Assembly: GCA_947381415.1 (NCBI GenBank)
Contig: CANCVB010000009.1
Location: 26,627 to 90,626 of the forward strand
DNA from: Burkholderiales bacterium
GTDB taxonomy: Bacteria > Pseudomonadota > Gammaproteobacteria > Burkholderiales > Burkholderiaceae_C
Reading direction: 5' to 3'
Length of the DNA stretch: 64,000 nt
Shown here: in pieces, positions 27,534 to 36,425 of the stretch
How the letters are laid out: each line of letters begins with the position of its first letter
Position numbering within the stretch: the stretch's first letter is position 1
The notes under the pieces: model-generated
Told to the model about the DNA's origin: nothing
What the model saw: only the letters and a program-made list of their open reading frames with translations
The model's database searches: none
Program-made: the position numbers and the translations under genes

Positions 27534-28679
27534 ATGGATTGCGTTGCATGTGGAAAACCCATTTCAATCACCGCCAAATTTTGCGGTAAATGTGGCGCGC
27601 CCGCCAAACGAAGCGCCAAGCCGATTGAAGCAGCTGTCTCAACAGACACCGTCGCAAACACCACTGCGCCGCTTGAGACACCTATGGTGGACGATCTCAC
27701 CTTCAACTTGAGCCCCCCGGAGCACATGGCAGACATGCCTGACATTGACTTGGATTTGGCGCCCAAAGTGACAGAACCTGCTGTGGCGGCACCTCCTCCA
27801 CCTGTCTGGCCAGCCAGTCCACCGGTTCTTGCCGCAGCACCGAAAGAAACCCTGCCATCGGTTGACATTGAAAGACTGAAAGCACTGGAACAAACCCAGC
27901 AAGAAATCAAAAAGACGCTGGAAAAACATTCATTGTTATTGGACTTTATCTCGCTGGCATCCCAGCAGCAAAGCCATCAACAAACCCAACCCGACCCACT
28001 CGAACCCCTTATCCATCAAGTGGCGGAGCAACAAAACAGCTTGCAAAGCCAGCTCACCCAATTGGCTGCTTTACTTTCACAAAATGAAGCGCAACAGCAC
28101 TCACAGCGAATGCCCGATGAGTTCAAACTGCAACTTGAAAAACAAAAAATTGAGTTACATAAATTGATGTCACAAAGCTTTGCCCAAGGTCTGGCTCAAA
28201 GCACTGAAAACCTTCAAGATGCTGAACATGAGGCATTGGAACAACTGGAAAAACGCTTAGAAAACTACCACCAAGCCGCTCAGCAAAGTCTGGAAAAAAA
28301 CATGGGCGCTTTGGCCTCTGGCATGAGTGAGTTAAAAACCCAATTGCAAGCTATCCAGAAAAAATCAGCTGATAAGCCCACAGCTCGCAACCCATCCTCC
28401 CCCGATACAGACGGAGATGGTGGCAACTTTATGATTTTTATCATTGGTTTGTTGTGTGGTTTGACCGTTGTGCTGAGTTCTTTGGCGATATACAACTTCC
28501 TCTCACACGAACCCGCTAAGGCAGATGCACCCAATAAAGTTGAGAAGCACGACAGCGGCGATCACACCGAGGCAGCAGACAAGCACGCTGGACCAGCCCC
28601 CGACAAGCATGAAGATGCCGCTGATAAACATGGCGCTTCCGACAAGCATGAAGCGCCTGCCAAAGCCAAGTCTCACTGA
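27534..28679 (+). CDS. Zinc-ribbon / coiled-coil / TM protein with His-rich DKH-repeat tail
   Basis: CVACGKPISITAKFCGKCGAPAK zinc ribbon; Gln-rich coiled coil; TM FMIFIIGLLCGLTVVLSSLAIY; tail DKHAGPAPDKHEDAADKHGASDKHEAPAKAKSH. Confidence 0.8.
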   Translation: MDCVACGKPISITAKFCGKCGAPAKRSAKPIEAAVSTDTVANTTAPLETPMVDDLTFNLSPPEHMADMPDIDLDLAPKVTEPAVAAPPPPVWPASPPVLAAAPKETLPSVDIERLKALEQTQQEIKKTLEKHSLLLDFISLASQQQSHQQTQPDPLEPLIHQVAEQQNSLQSQLTQLAALLSQNEAQQHSQRMPDEFKLQLEKQKIELHKLMSQSFAQGLAQSTENLQDAEHEALEQLEKRLENYHQAAQQSLEKNMGALASGMSELKTQLQAIQKKSADKPTARNPSSPDTDGDGGNFMIFIIGLLCGLTVVLSSLAIYNFLSHEPAKADAPNKVEKHDSGDHTEAADKHAGPAPDKHEDAADKHGASDKHEAPAKAKSH

Positions 28680-28704
28680 TGTACGCAAATTCTGAAAGCC
28701 CCAC

Positions 28705-29364
28705 ATGATTTGCACCAGTTGCTATTTCATCAACCCCAGTGAGAATGTTTTTTGCCAAAACTGCGGCTCGCAACTGCCGCATGTGCAAAACGAAAAACCG
28801 AACATTTCCCCGCTGATTTTGGCCAACACGCTTGACAACAGTTCGTTGTTGATTTCGCGTGGCCCCTGGGAGATGCGGCTGGACTTGTCCATCCCCTTTT
28901 TGTTGGTGGCATTGGCCATTTATCTTTTCACCGGGAATCAGGTCTATGCCTTGACCGCGGTGGGATTGGGATTGGCCTTTGCTTTGTACAAAACGCACGA
29001 TACCCAGCAAATCATCAGCCAAAGCATACCGGTGGAATTGATCAACAAGACCATCATTGCTTACGGCCCGGCCAACACCTCCAATCGCTTTTCTCTGCCG
29101 ACAGGGGTCTTGTATTTGCTTTCAGATGGCTTGTATTTCAAATCCTTCGACAGCAATGAAGATATTTCATTCATTCACATCGAAATTTCATTCACTGAAA
29201 GTGCCAAACGCATCAAAGGACTGTCATTGTTTGCCCATTGGCATGAAATTCAAATGAACAATGGCATGAATGAGCAATTCACTTTCACCGTCCAAAATGC
29301 TGGCGAGTGGATGTTATTGATGAAAGTATTGCGCTCAGACATGTTCAAAAAACCGACGGTGTGA
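28705..29364 (+). CDS. Zinc-ribbon membrane protein with C-terminal soluble domain
   Basis: CTSCYFINPSENVFCQNCGSQLP; TM FLLVALAIYLFTGNQVYALTAVGLGLAFALY; globular C terminus. Confidence 0.78.
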   Translation: MICTSCYFINPSENVFCQNCGSQLPHVQNEKPNISPLILANTLDNSSLLISRGPWEMRLDLSIPFLLVALAIYLFTGNQVYALTAVGLGLAFALYKTHDTQQIISQSIPVELINKTIIAYGPANTSNRFSLPTGVLYLLSDGLYFKSFDSNEDISFIHIEISFTESAKRIKGLSLFAHWHEIQMNNGMNEQFTFTVQNAGEWMLLMKVLRSDMFKKPTV

Positions 29365-29365
29365 T

Positions 29366-30706
29366 TCAAGCCGCAAACATGCGCTGCATTTCTTGACGCA
29401 CGCGATAAGCTGGCAATTGTTTGTCCATGGCCACATCGTCCCAGCACAATGACTGGCCCTTTTTGACGGGTCGAACAAGCTTGACTTGGTGCGCCAACCC
29501 AAGCGGCAAACCACCCATCCGGGCAGAAGTGCTGGCGGGCAATAACTTGCCCCACACGGTATAGCCCCCTTCGCCATCCAATATTTCACCCGCTTGCAAA
29601 TCACGTTTGGCGGTGGCAACCACATCGGCATTCCAACTTTGTGCAACACCTGTAGCTTCACCGCGCAAAGCCACACTGGCCACCGACATACCGACCTCCA
29701 GTCCAATCAAATGCCATCGTTTGTAAAGGGTGAAGTAACGACCGGACGGATCGGTATGCGCGTTGTACTCTTCAAAACAATGTTTGATGTAGTCGGTCTC
29801 GGCCTCTACTGTGACCCAAACGCCCATGCGAATGTCATAAGGAATCACTCGGCCATCGGCCTCCAAAGAAGAGATGACCTCAACCATGCCCTTGTGCTCG
29901 AGCACCCCACCTTCGCTGCGAGGACGGGTGACAAAAGGAATATCTTCCACACTGGCAGGTGGGTAGAGCAAGCCATTGCTTGGCACAGTCAAGCCTGTGG
30001 CATTCGAGACGGCAGTGCTTTCAATGCTGGGCTTAGAGCCGTCCAAAAAGCTGTTGAACATTTTGGGATTCAAACCACCGCGACTGGCTTGCTCGGGGGT
30101 TAATCCGTAGTTGCCCCACACCGTGTCTGGGGTCGATTCACAAAAATGCGGCAACCATTTATGTCCCCGACCTGCCGCCACCACTGGGAAACCACAGGTG
30201 CGGGCCCAATCAACCAAATCACAAATCAAAGCGGGCTGATCACCAAATGCCAAGGAATAAACCACACCCGCTTGCGCGGCTTTGTGGGCCAGCAAAGGGC
30301 CACAAAATGCATCAGCTTCCACCGTGACATTCACCACATGTTTGCCATGTTCAAACGCAGCGAGGCAGTGCTCAACTGCCGCAATAGGGTTGCCAGTACA
30401 TTCGACAACGACATCAATGCGCGGGTCACTCACCAGCGCATGCCAATCTTCAGTCAGAAATGTCAATCGACTGTCAAACGCATGGTCTAAAGATGTGGCT
30501 TGGGATTGGTGAACTGGCCACCCTACCCGCGCCAAATTTGTTTGGGCACCCGACAAAGACAAGTCAGCGATGCCTGCCAAATGAACGCCCGGGGTTTTGG
30601 GCACTTGCGCCAAATACATGGCACCAAATTTTCCAGCGCCAATCAGCGCGACACGTATGGGCTTGTTGTCGCGCTCACGCTGTTGCAGTTGAAGGTACAA
30701 ACTCAT
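29366..30706 (-). CDS. NAD(P)-dependent oxidoreductase with SAF domain (homoserine dehydrogenase-like)
   Basis: RVALIGAGKFGAMYLAQV Rossmann motif; VVECTGNPIAAVEHCLAAFEHGKHVVNVTVEADA; C-terminal AKRDLQAGEILDGEGGYTVWGKL SAF-like. Confidence 0.83.
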   Translation of the reverse strand: MSLYLQLQQRERDNKPIRVALIGAGKFGAMYLAQVPKTPGVHLAGIADLSLSGAQTNLARVGWPVHQSQATSLDHAFDSRLTFLTEDWHALVSDPRIDVVVECTGNPIAAVEHCLAAFEHGKHVVNVTVEADAFCGPLLAHKAAQAGVVYSLAFGDQPALICDLVDWARTCGFPVVAAGRGHKWLPHFCESTPDTVWGNYGLTPEQASRGGLNPKMFNSFLDGSKPSIESTAVSNATGLTVPSNGLLYPPASVEDIPFVTRPRSEGGVLEHKGMVEVISSLEADGRVIPYDIRMGVWVTVEAETDYIKHCFEEYNAHTDPSGRYFTLYKRWHLIGLEVGMSVASVALRGEATGVAQSWNADVVATAKRDLQAGEILDGEGGYTVWGKLLPASTSARMGGLPLGLAHQVKLVRPVKKGQSLCWDDVAMDKQLPAYRVRQEMQRMFAA

Positions 30707-31584
30707 GCGGCTTTTTGGGTTTGGTCAAAAGGAACATCCGAGGTCACCAAAGCACTGGCAGGCAAGCCCTTGGCCCATGGCAAATCCACAGGGTAGGACT
30801 TGGACAAGCAATCGTCAGGCAGGCATTCAATAGGTGTGAAGTCGCGGTGAGCGATGAATTCAGGACGCTTGTGGCGACGAATATGGTTGCTCACGGCGCA
30901 CAAGCTCAGGTACACGCTGACACGGTTCCAGGGTGACAAATTGCTGGCAGACGCATGCACCAAACAGCTGTGAAACAAAATCATAGAACCCGCAGGACCT
31001 GTGGGGCTGACAATCCCACCTTGCTTGCCGCCTGCTCGCTCAACGAGCTGACCAATCAGGTCGTTGTCAACTGTCCACAACGGGTAACTGGTGGTAGTCA
31101 GATCGTGCTTGGCATCCACCACCCCTTTTTTATGGCTGCCGGGAATGAACATCAATGGGCCATTGAATTCATTCACATCGTCAAGAAAAATAGCCACGTT
31201 CATCGCCCGCTCTGTGGGCATCATGTCGTCGTTGAGCCAAGTGCCATAGTCTTGGTGCCATTGCCAAACATCGCCTTCAAACGCCATCTTGCCGTTGATC
31301 TTGAACTGGTGCATGTACAACTTTTCGCCAAACAAATCTTCGACGGGCTCAATCATTCTTGGATGCCTGGCCAATTTGGCAAAAGGTTCGCTGTACAAGT
31401 GGGCTGCAAAATTGGTGCGTACCGCGTCCTTGCCTTTTTCTCGCACATTGAATGCTTCTCGGCGGCTGTAGAGCTGAGGCACCTCCTCGACCAACACACG
31501 GGTTTCGTCTGGCGTGAACAGACCAGGGAAAAACAAATAGCCTTCTGTGTCAAATTGAGCGTGTTGTTCTGGGGTGAGTTTCAT
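30703..31584 (-). CDS. Phytanoyl-CoA dioxygenase (PhyH) family Fe(II)/2-oxoglutarate dioxygenase
   Basis: GYLFFPGLFTPDETRVL, VWQWHQDYGTWLNDDMMPTERAMNVAIFLDDVNEFNGPLMFIPGSHK, H-x-D and distal HASASNLSPWNR. Confidence 0.88.
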   Translation of the reverse strand: MKLTPEQHAQFDTEGYLFFPGLFTPDETRVLVEEVPQLYSRREAFNVREKGKDAVRTNFAAHLYSEPFAKLARHPRMIEPVEDLFGEKLYMHQFKINGKMAFEGDVWQWHQDYGTWLNDDMMPTERAMNVAIFLDDVNEFNGPLMFIPGSHKKGVVDAKHDLTTTSYPLWTVDNDLIGQLVERAGGKQGGIVSPTGPAGSMILFHSCLVHASASNLSPWNRVSVYLSLCAVSNHIRRHKRPEFIAHRDFTPIECLPDDCLSKSYPVDLPWAKGLPASALVTSDVPFDQTQKAA

Positions 31585-31714
31585 GAGATGCTCCTGGGGC
31601 CGAATTCTGAATACGGCAAATTATCGCCCTTTCGCATTGTCTTGGCTGGCCAGGGAAAGCTGAGTTTCGCCATAATGCAGCCAAGCTTGTCACCTATGTG
31701 CCTGGAGTGTTTGC

Positions 31715-32149
31715 ATGAAACTGCTTTTTATTCTTGTTTTTAGCTTTTGTGCCTCATTGAATGCTGCCGCAGCAGATATCTCCGATGCCAATGCGCCCCC
31801 AGACTTGGCTGTCGCCAAAACATGGATTGAAAAGAAAGACTGGCCATCGGCAATTTCCAGCTTGGAGAAATTTGTCAAAGCCAACCCCAACAATGCCGAC
31901 GGGTTTAATTTGTTGGGCTTTAGCCTTCGCAACAGCAAACGCTACCCCGAAGCCATCTTCAATTACAAGGAAGCGCTACGCATAGACCCAAACCACCGTG
32001 GCGCCCATGAATACCTGGGGCAGACCTATGTGCAAACCAAGCAAATTGACAAGGCCAAAGAATTGCTGGCTTCGCTTGAAAAAATATGCGGCTTGCAATG
32101 CGAGGAATACATCGACCTGAAAAGAGCCATCGACAAATTCAAGAAGTAA
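31715..32149 (+). CDS. TPR-repeat protein, secreted
   Basis: Signal peptide; NNADGFNLLGFSLRNSKRYPEAIFNYKEALRIDPNHRGAHEYLGQTYVQTKQIDKA. Confidence 0.85.
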   Translation: MKLLFILVFSFCASLNAAAADISDANAPPDLAVAKTWIEKKDWPSAISSLEKFVKANPNNADGFNLLGFSLRNSKRYPEAIFNYKEALRIDPNHRGAHEYLGQTYVQTKQIDKAKELLASLEKICGLQCEEYIDLKRAIDKFKK

Positions 32150-32618
32150 ACACTGGCGGTTTCAGCGGTAACGCGGTTTTATAACGTACTTGCTTGAGGG
32201 CGAAACTGCTTCGAATTTTTTCAACCCCTGGGATAGGCGAGAGTTGCTCGAGGATAAATTTCTCCAGGGTCGCCATATCGGTGATGGCCACCCGTATCAG
32301 GTAATCGGAATCGCCCGTCATGAGGTAACACTCCATCACCTCGTCATGGTCGGCAATACGTCTTTCAAATTCAGCCAATGTGGCTTTGGACTGCTCTTTC
32401 AAACTGATGGAAATAAACACATTCAAACCTATGCCCAAGGCCTTGGGTTCGGCAAGCGCCACATATTTTTGAATCACGCCTGACGACTCTAATGCTTTGA
32501 CACGGTTCAAACATGGCGAGGGCGACAAATGCACTCTTTTGGCAAGCTCTACATTGGTGATGGCACTGTTTTCCTGCAATTGCGCCAATATTCTGTAATC
32601 AACCTGATCCAAAGACAT
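32139..32618 (-). CDS. Lrp/AsnC family transcriptional regulator
   Basis: QVDYRILAQLQENSAITNVELAKRVHLSPSPCLNRVKALESSGVIQKYVA; AsnC ligand domain. Confidence 0.94.
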   Translation of the reverse strand: MSLDQVDYRILAQLQENSAITNVELAKRVHLSPSPCLNRVKALESSGVIQKYVALAEPKALGIGLNVFISISLKEQSKATLAEFERRIADHDEVMECYLMTGDSDYLIRVAITDMATLEKFILEQLSPIPGVEKIRSSFALKQVRYKTALPLKPPVFTS

Positions 32619-32724
32619 AATATTCCTTTAAAGCCCATTTTCAAAATATTTTATGCTTTAAAAAGCTATTTTTAACCTATATATAAGGCATTCATTGGGA
32701 TCGATTTTGGCTACAGTTACAGCC

Positions 32725-35352
32725 ATGAACAAACGCCTTTTCAGTCTACCCGTGACCGCAAGCAAGCTTGACGCTGACCCCCAAGAGACCGCCGAATGGC
32801 GCGATGCATTTAACGCCGTGGTAACGCAACACGGTGCCGAACGGGCAGGTTTTTTACTGGACCAACTGGTTGCCCTGGCCCACCAAAACCAAATTGAATG
32901 GTCTCCAGAATTGGTCACGCCTTACGTCAACACGGTTGCTGTCGATGTGCAATCGCCTTTTCCTGGGGACCTGTCCATCGAAGAAAAAATAGCTTCGATC
33001 ATGCGATGGAATGCCTTGGCCATGGTGGCCCGCGCCAACGCCGCTTATGGTGAACTGGGTGGGCATATTGCCAGCTATGCCAGTGCAGCAGATTTGTTTG
33101 AAGTCGGTTTTAACCATTTCTTCCACGCCCGCAATGCGCAGCATGGCGGTGACCTGGTGTTTTTCCAACCCCACAGTGCGCCTGGCGTTTACGCAAGGGC
33201 ATTTTTGGAAGGTCGCCTCAGTGAACAGGATTTGGCGCATTACCGGCAAGAACTGAGTGCGCCGCGCACGGGGGCACGCGGTTTGTCCAGTTACCCACAC
33301 CCTTGGTTAATGCCCGATTTTTGGCAGTTCCCCACTGGCTCCATGGGCTTGGGGCCGATCAGCTCCATCTACCACGCGCGCTTCATGCGCTACCTCTCTC
33401 ACAGGCAGCTGCTGGACTGTAGCCAACGCAAGGTTTGGGGCGTTTTTGGTGATGGCGAAATGGATGAACCCGAGAGCATGAGTGCATTGACACTGGCCTC
33501 ACGGGAAAAATTAGACAACTTGGTGTGGGTAGTGAATTGCAATTTACAGCGATTAGACGGCCCTGTGCGTGGCAACGGTCGCATCATGGATGAATTGGAA
33601 AAGCTTTTCCGCGGTGCTGGCTGGAACGTCATCAAACTGATCTGGGGAAGCGACTGGGATGGTTTGTTTGCACGCGATACACAACACGCCCTGGTGAAAG
33701 CATTTGCCAACACAGTTGACGGACAAATGCAGACCTTTGCTGCCAAGGATGGGCGCTTTAACCGGGACAATTTCTTTGGCCAAAACCCTGAACTTGCCCA
33801 ACTGGCACAAGGTTTGACCGATGAGCAAATTGACCGCTTGAAACGAGGCGGTCACGACTTGGTCAAAATTCACGCAGCCTATGCCGCCGCCGCCACCCAC
33901 ACGGGTCAACCCACGGTTATTTTGGCGCACACGAAGAAAGGCTATGGCATGGGCCAAGCCGGTCAAGGCAAGATGACCACCCACAGCCAGAAGAAACTGG
34001 ATGACACCGCGTTACTGGAGTTTCGCAACCGTTTCAACCTGCCCTTAAGCGATGAACAAGCCAAAGAACTGGCTTTTTTCAAACCAGACGCCAACAGTGC
34101 AGAAATGCAATATTTACATGCCAAGCGAGATCGGCTCGGTGGCTATTTGCCCCGAAGAGAAACACTGTGTGACGCCGTTGCTGTCCCCGATCTGGCGCAA
34201 TATGCCCACTTTGCCAGCCAGGCTGATGGCAAAGAGATGTCAACCACCATGGCCTTTGTCCGATTGCTGGGCAATTTACTGAAAGACCCCCAACTGGGCC
34301 CACGGATCGTGCCCATCGTGGCCGATGAAGCGCGTACCTTTGGTATGGCTAATTTGTTTAAGCAAGTGGGCATTTATTCCAGTGTTGGCCAGAAATACGA
34401 GCCCGAGGATATTGGCTCGGTTCTCAGTTACCGTGAAGCCATGGATGGCCAAATATTGGAAGAAGGCATCAGCGAAGCCGGCGCGATTGCCAGCTGGACA
34501 GCCGCTGCAACCAGTTACAGCGTACATGGTTTGGCCATGCTGCCTTTTTATATCTATTACTCCATGTTTGGCTTCCAGCGGGTGGGCGATGCCATTTGGG
34601 CGGCAGCTGACCAAAGAGCCAGAGGCTTTTTGCTTGGCGCGACTTCTGGTCGCACCACATTGGGTGGTGAAGGCCTGCAACACCAAGACGGGTCTAGCCA
34701 TCTGGTGGCGGCAACCATTCCCAATTGCAAAGCGTATGACCCTGCTTTTGCATGCGAAATGGCTGTGATCGTTGACCACGGTATGCGCGAGATGCTGGTC
34801 GAACAAAAAGATGTTTTCTACTACATCACGCTGATGAACGAAAACTATGCGCAACCCAACTTGATTCCAGGCTCGCATGCGCATATTTTGCAGGGAATGC
34901 ACTTGGTTGCAGACAACCGAGACGAGATGAAGAAGTCTGCGCCAAGTGTGACACTCATGGGCTCTGGTGCAATCATGCTGGAAGTGATTCAAGCCGCTCA
35001 ATTGCTTGCCAAAGAGGGCTTTGCGTCACAAGTGTTCAGCGTGACCAGTTGGAGTGAGCTTGCGCGCAACGGACAGGCCAGCGAGCACGCCGCCATGGCC
35101 CAAGAGACCACCACAGTCCCATTTGTCACCACCCAACTGCAAAACACGCACGGTCCTGTGATCGCAGCAACAGACTATGTCAAGGCTGTGCCTGAAAGCA
35201 TCCGCGCCTTCATGCCACAAGGAAGGACTTACAAAACCCTTGGGACTGATGGCTTTGGTCGCAGCGATACGCGCGCCGAACTAAGGTCTTTTTTCCAAGT
35301 TGATGCCGCGCATATTGCCAAAGCAGCACGCTTGGCATTGCGTCAGGCATGA
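32725..35352 (+). CDS. aceE: AceE-type homodimeric 2-oxoacid (pyruvate) dehydrogenase E1 component
   Basis: RWNALAMVARANAAYGELGGHIASYASAADLFEVGFNHFFH, GDGEMDEPESMSALTLASREKLDNLVWVVNCNLQRLDGPVRGNGRIMDELE. Start at ATG 32725. Confidence 0.88.
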   Translation: MNKRLFSLPVTASKLDADPQETAEWRDAFNAVVTQHGAERAGFLLDQLVALAHQNQIEWSPELVTPYVNTVAVDVQSPFPGDLSIEEKIASIMRWNALAMVARANAAYGELGGHIASYASAADLFEVGFNHFFHARNAQHGGDLVFFQPHSAPGVYARAFLEGRLSEQDLAHYRQELSAPRTGARGLSSYPHPWLMPDFWQFPTGSMGLGPISSIYHARFMRYLSHRQLLDCSQRKVWGVFGDGEMDEPESMSALTLASREKLDNLVWVVNCNLQRLDGPVRGNGRIMDELEKLFRGAGWNVIKLIWGSDWDGLFARDTQHALVKAFANTVDGQMQTFAAKDGRFNRDNFFGQNPELAQLAQGLTDEQIDRLKRGGHDLVKIHAAYAAAATHTGQPTVILAHTKKGYGMGQAGQGKMTTHSQKKLDDTALLEFRNRFNLPLSDEQAKELAFFKPDANSAEMQYLHAKRDRLGGYLPRRETLCDAVAVPDLAQYAHFASQADGKEMSTTMAFVRLLGNLLKDPQLGPRIVPIVADEARTFGMANLFKQVGIYSSVGQKYEPEDIGSVLSYREAMDGQILEEGISEAGAIASWTAAATSYSVHGLAMLPFYIYYSMFGFQRVGDAIWAAADQRARGFLLGATSGRTTLGGEGLQHQDGSSHLVAATIPNCKAYDPAFACEMAVIVDHGMREMLVEQKDVFYYITLMNENYAQPNLIPGSHAHILQGMHLVADNRDEMKKSAPSVTLMGSGAIMLEVIQAAQLLAKEGFASQVFSVTSWSELARNGQASEHAAMAQETTTVPFVTTQLQNTHGPVIAATDYVKAVPESIRAFMPQGRTYKTLGTDGFGRSDTRAELRSFFQVDAAHIAKAARLALRQA

Positions 35353-36425
35353 AGTTTTTCAAACGCAAACATAAAGTCGCGAAGTTTCTGTACGGCTGAC
35401 AAAGGCATGGCGTTGTAAATGGACGCACGCATTCCGCCCGCGATGCGATGACCTCGCAGCTGAACCATGCCTTGTGCCTGCGCAGAGGACAAAAACTCAG
35501 CGTTTAAGGATTCATCGCGCAAATAAAAAGTTACATTCATGCGTGATCGGTCACAAACCCTGACCCGGTTGCTGAAAAATTGGCTGTGATCCAAAAAGTC
35601 ATACAGCAAGTCGGCTTTCGCTTGGTTATGCGCTTGCATCGCGGACAAACCACCCTCGCGCTGGATGTGCGTCAAAACCAACCCCATGATGTAGATAGCG
35701 TAGGTGGGAGGGGTGTTGTACATTGATTCGTTGTCAACCTGCAATTGATAGTTAAATGCGGATGGCGTGATGGGCAAAGCGTGGCCAAGCAAGTCACGGC
35801 GAACAATCACCAATGTCACACCGGATGGACCGATGTTTTTTTGAGCCCCTGCGTAAATCAGACCATACCGCGAAACATCGATGGGTTTGGACATGATGTT
35901 GGAAGACATGTCTGCAACCAAGGGAACATCACCGGCATCAGGCGTCCAATGACATTCCACGCCACCAATCGTTTCGTTGCTGCAAAAATGCACATAGGAA
36001 GGCTTTGCGGAGTAAGTCCAAGTCTCTTGGGCAGGCATGCAGTGATACGCATGTGCTTCAGCGCTGGCAGCGATATGCACTTGGCCATAACGCATGGCCT
36101 CTTGCATGGACTTGAGTGACCAATTCCCGCTGACAACGTAGTCTGCACTGCCGGTTAGACCCATCAGGTTCATAGGGACAATCGCGTTTTCTGCGATCGC
36201 CCCCCCTTGCAACAGCAAGACCGCATAGTTATCAGGGATGGCCAACAGTTCGCGCAACAACGATTGCGTTGTTGACAGTATCTCGGTGAACTCTGGACCC
36301 CGATGGCTCATCTCCATGACCGACATGCCAGAGCCTTGCCAATCGAGCATGTCGCTGGCGGCTTGACGCAAAACGGATTCCGGCAATGTGGCCGGTCCCG
36401 AGCTGAAATTGATGACGCGATTCAT
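35343..36425 (-). CDS. serC: Phosphoserine aminotransferase
   Basis: NFSSGPATLPESVL, MSVMEMSHRGPEF, LLLQGGA, GAQKNIGPSGVTLVIVRRDLLG. Confidence 0.96.
   Translation of the reverse strand: MNRVINFSSGPATLPESVLRQAASDMLDWQGSGMSVMEMSHRGPEFTEILSTTQSLLRELLAIPDNYAVLLLQGGAIAENAIVPMNLMGLTGSADYVVSGNWSLKSMQEAMRYGQVHIAASAEAHAYHCMPAQETWTYSAKPSYVHFCSNETIGGVECHWTPDAGDVPLVADMSSNIMSKPIDVSRYGLIYAGAQKNIGPSGVTLVIVRRDLLGHALPITPSAFNYQLQVDNESMYNTPPTYAIYIMGLVLTHIQREGGLSAMQAHNQAKADLLYDFLDHSQFFSNRVRVCDRSRMNVTFYLRDESLNAEFLSSAQAQGMVQLRGHRIAGGMRASIYNAMPLSAVQKLRDFMFAFEKLHA

Noticed and set aside
30955-31743. 262-aa plus-strand ORF opposite the PhyH dioxygenase
   Set aside because: Antisense shadow; the dioxygenase has conserved iron ligands and runs into its neighbour by ATGA.
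34276-35001. 241-aa minus-strand ORF inside aceE
   Set aside because: Shadow ORF; the plus-strand E1 protein is well conserved throughout.
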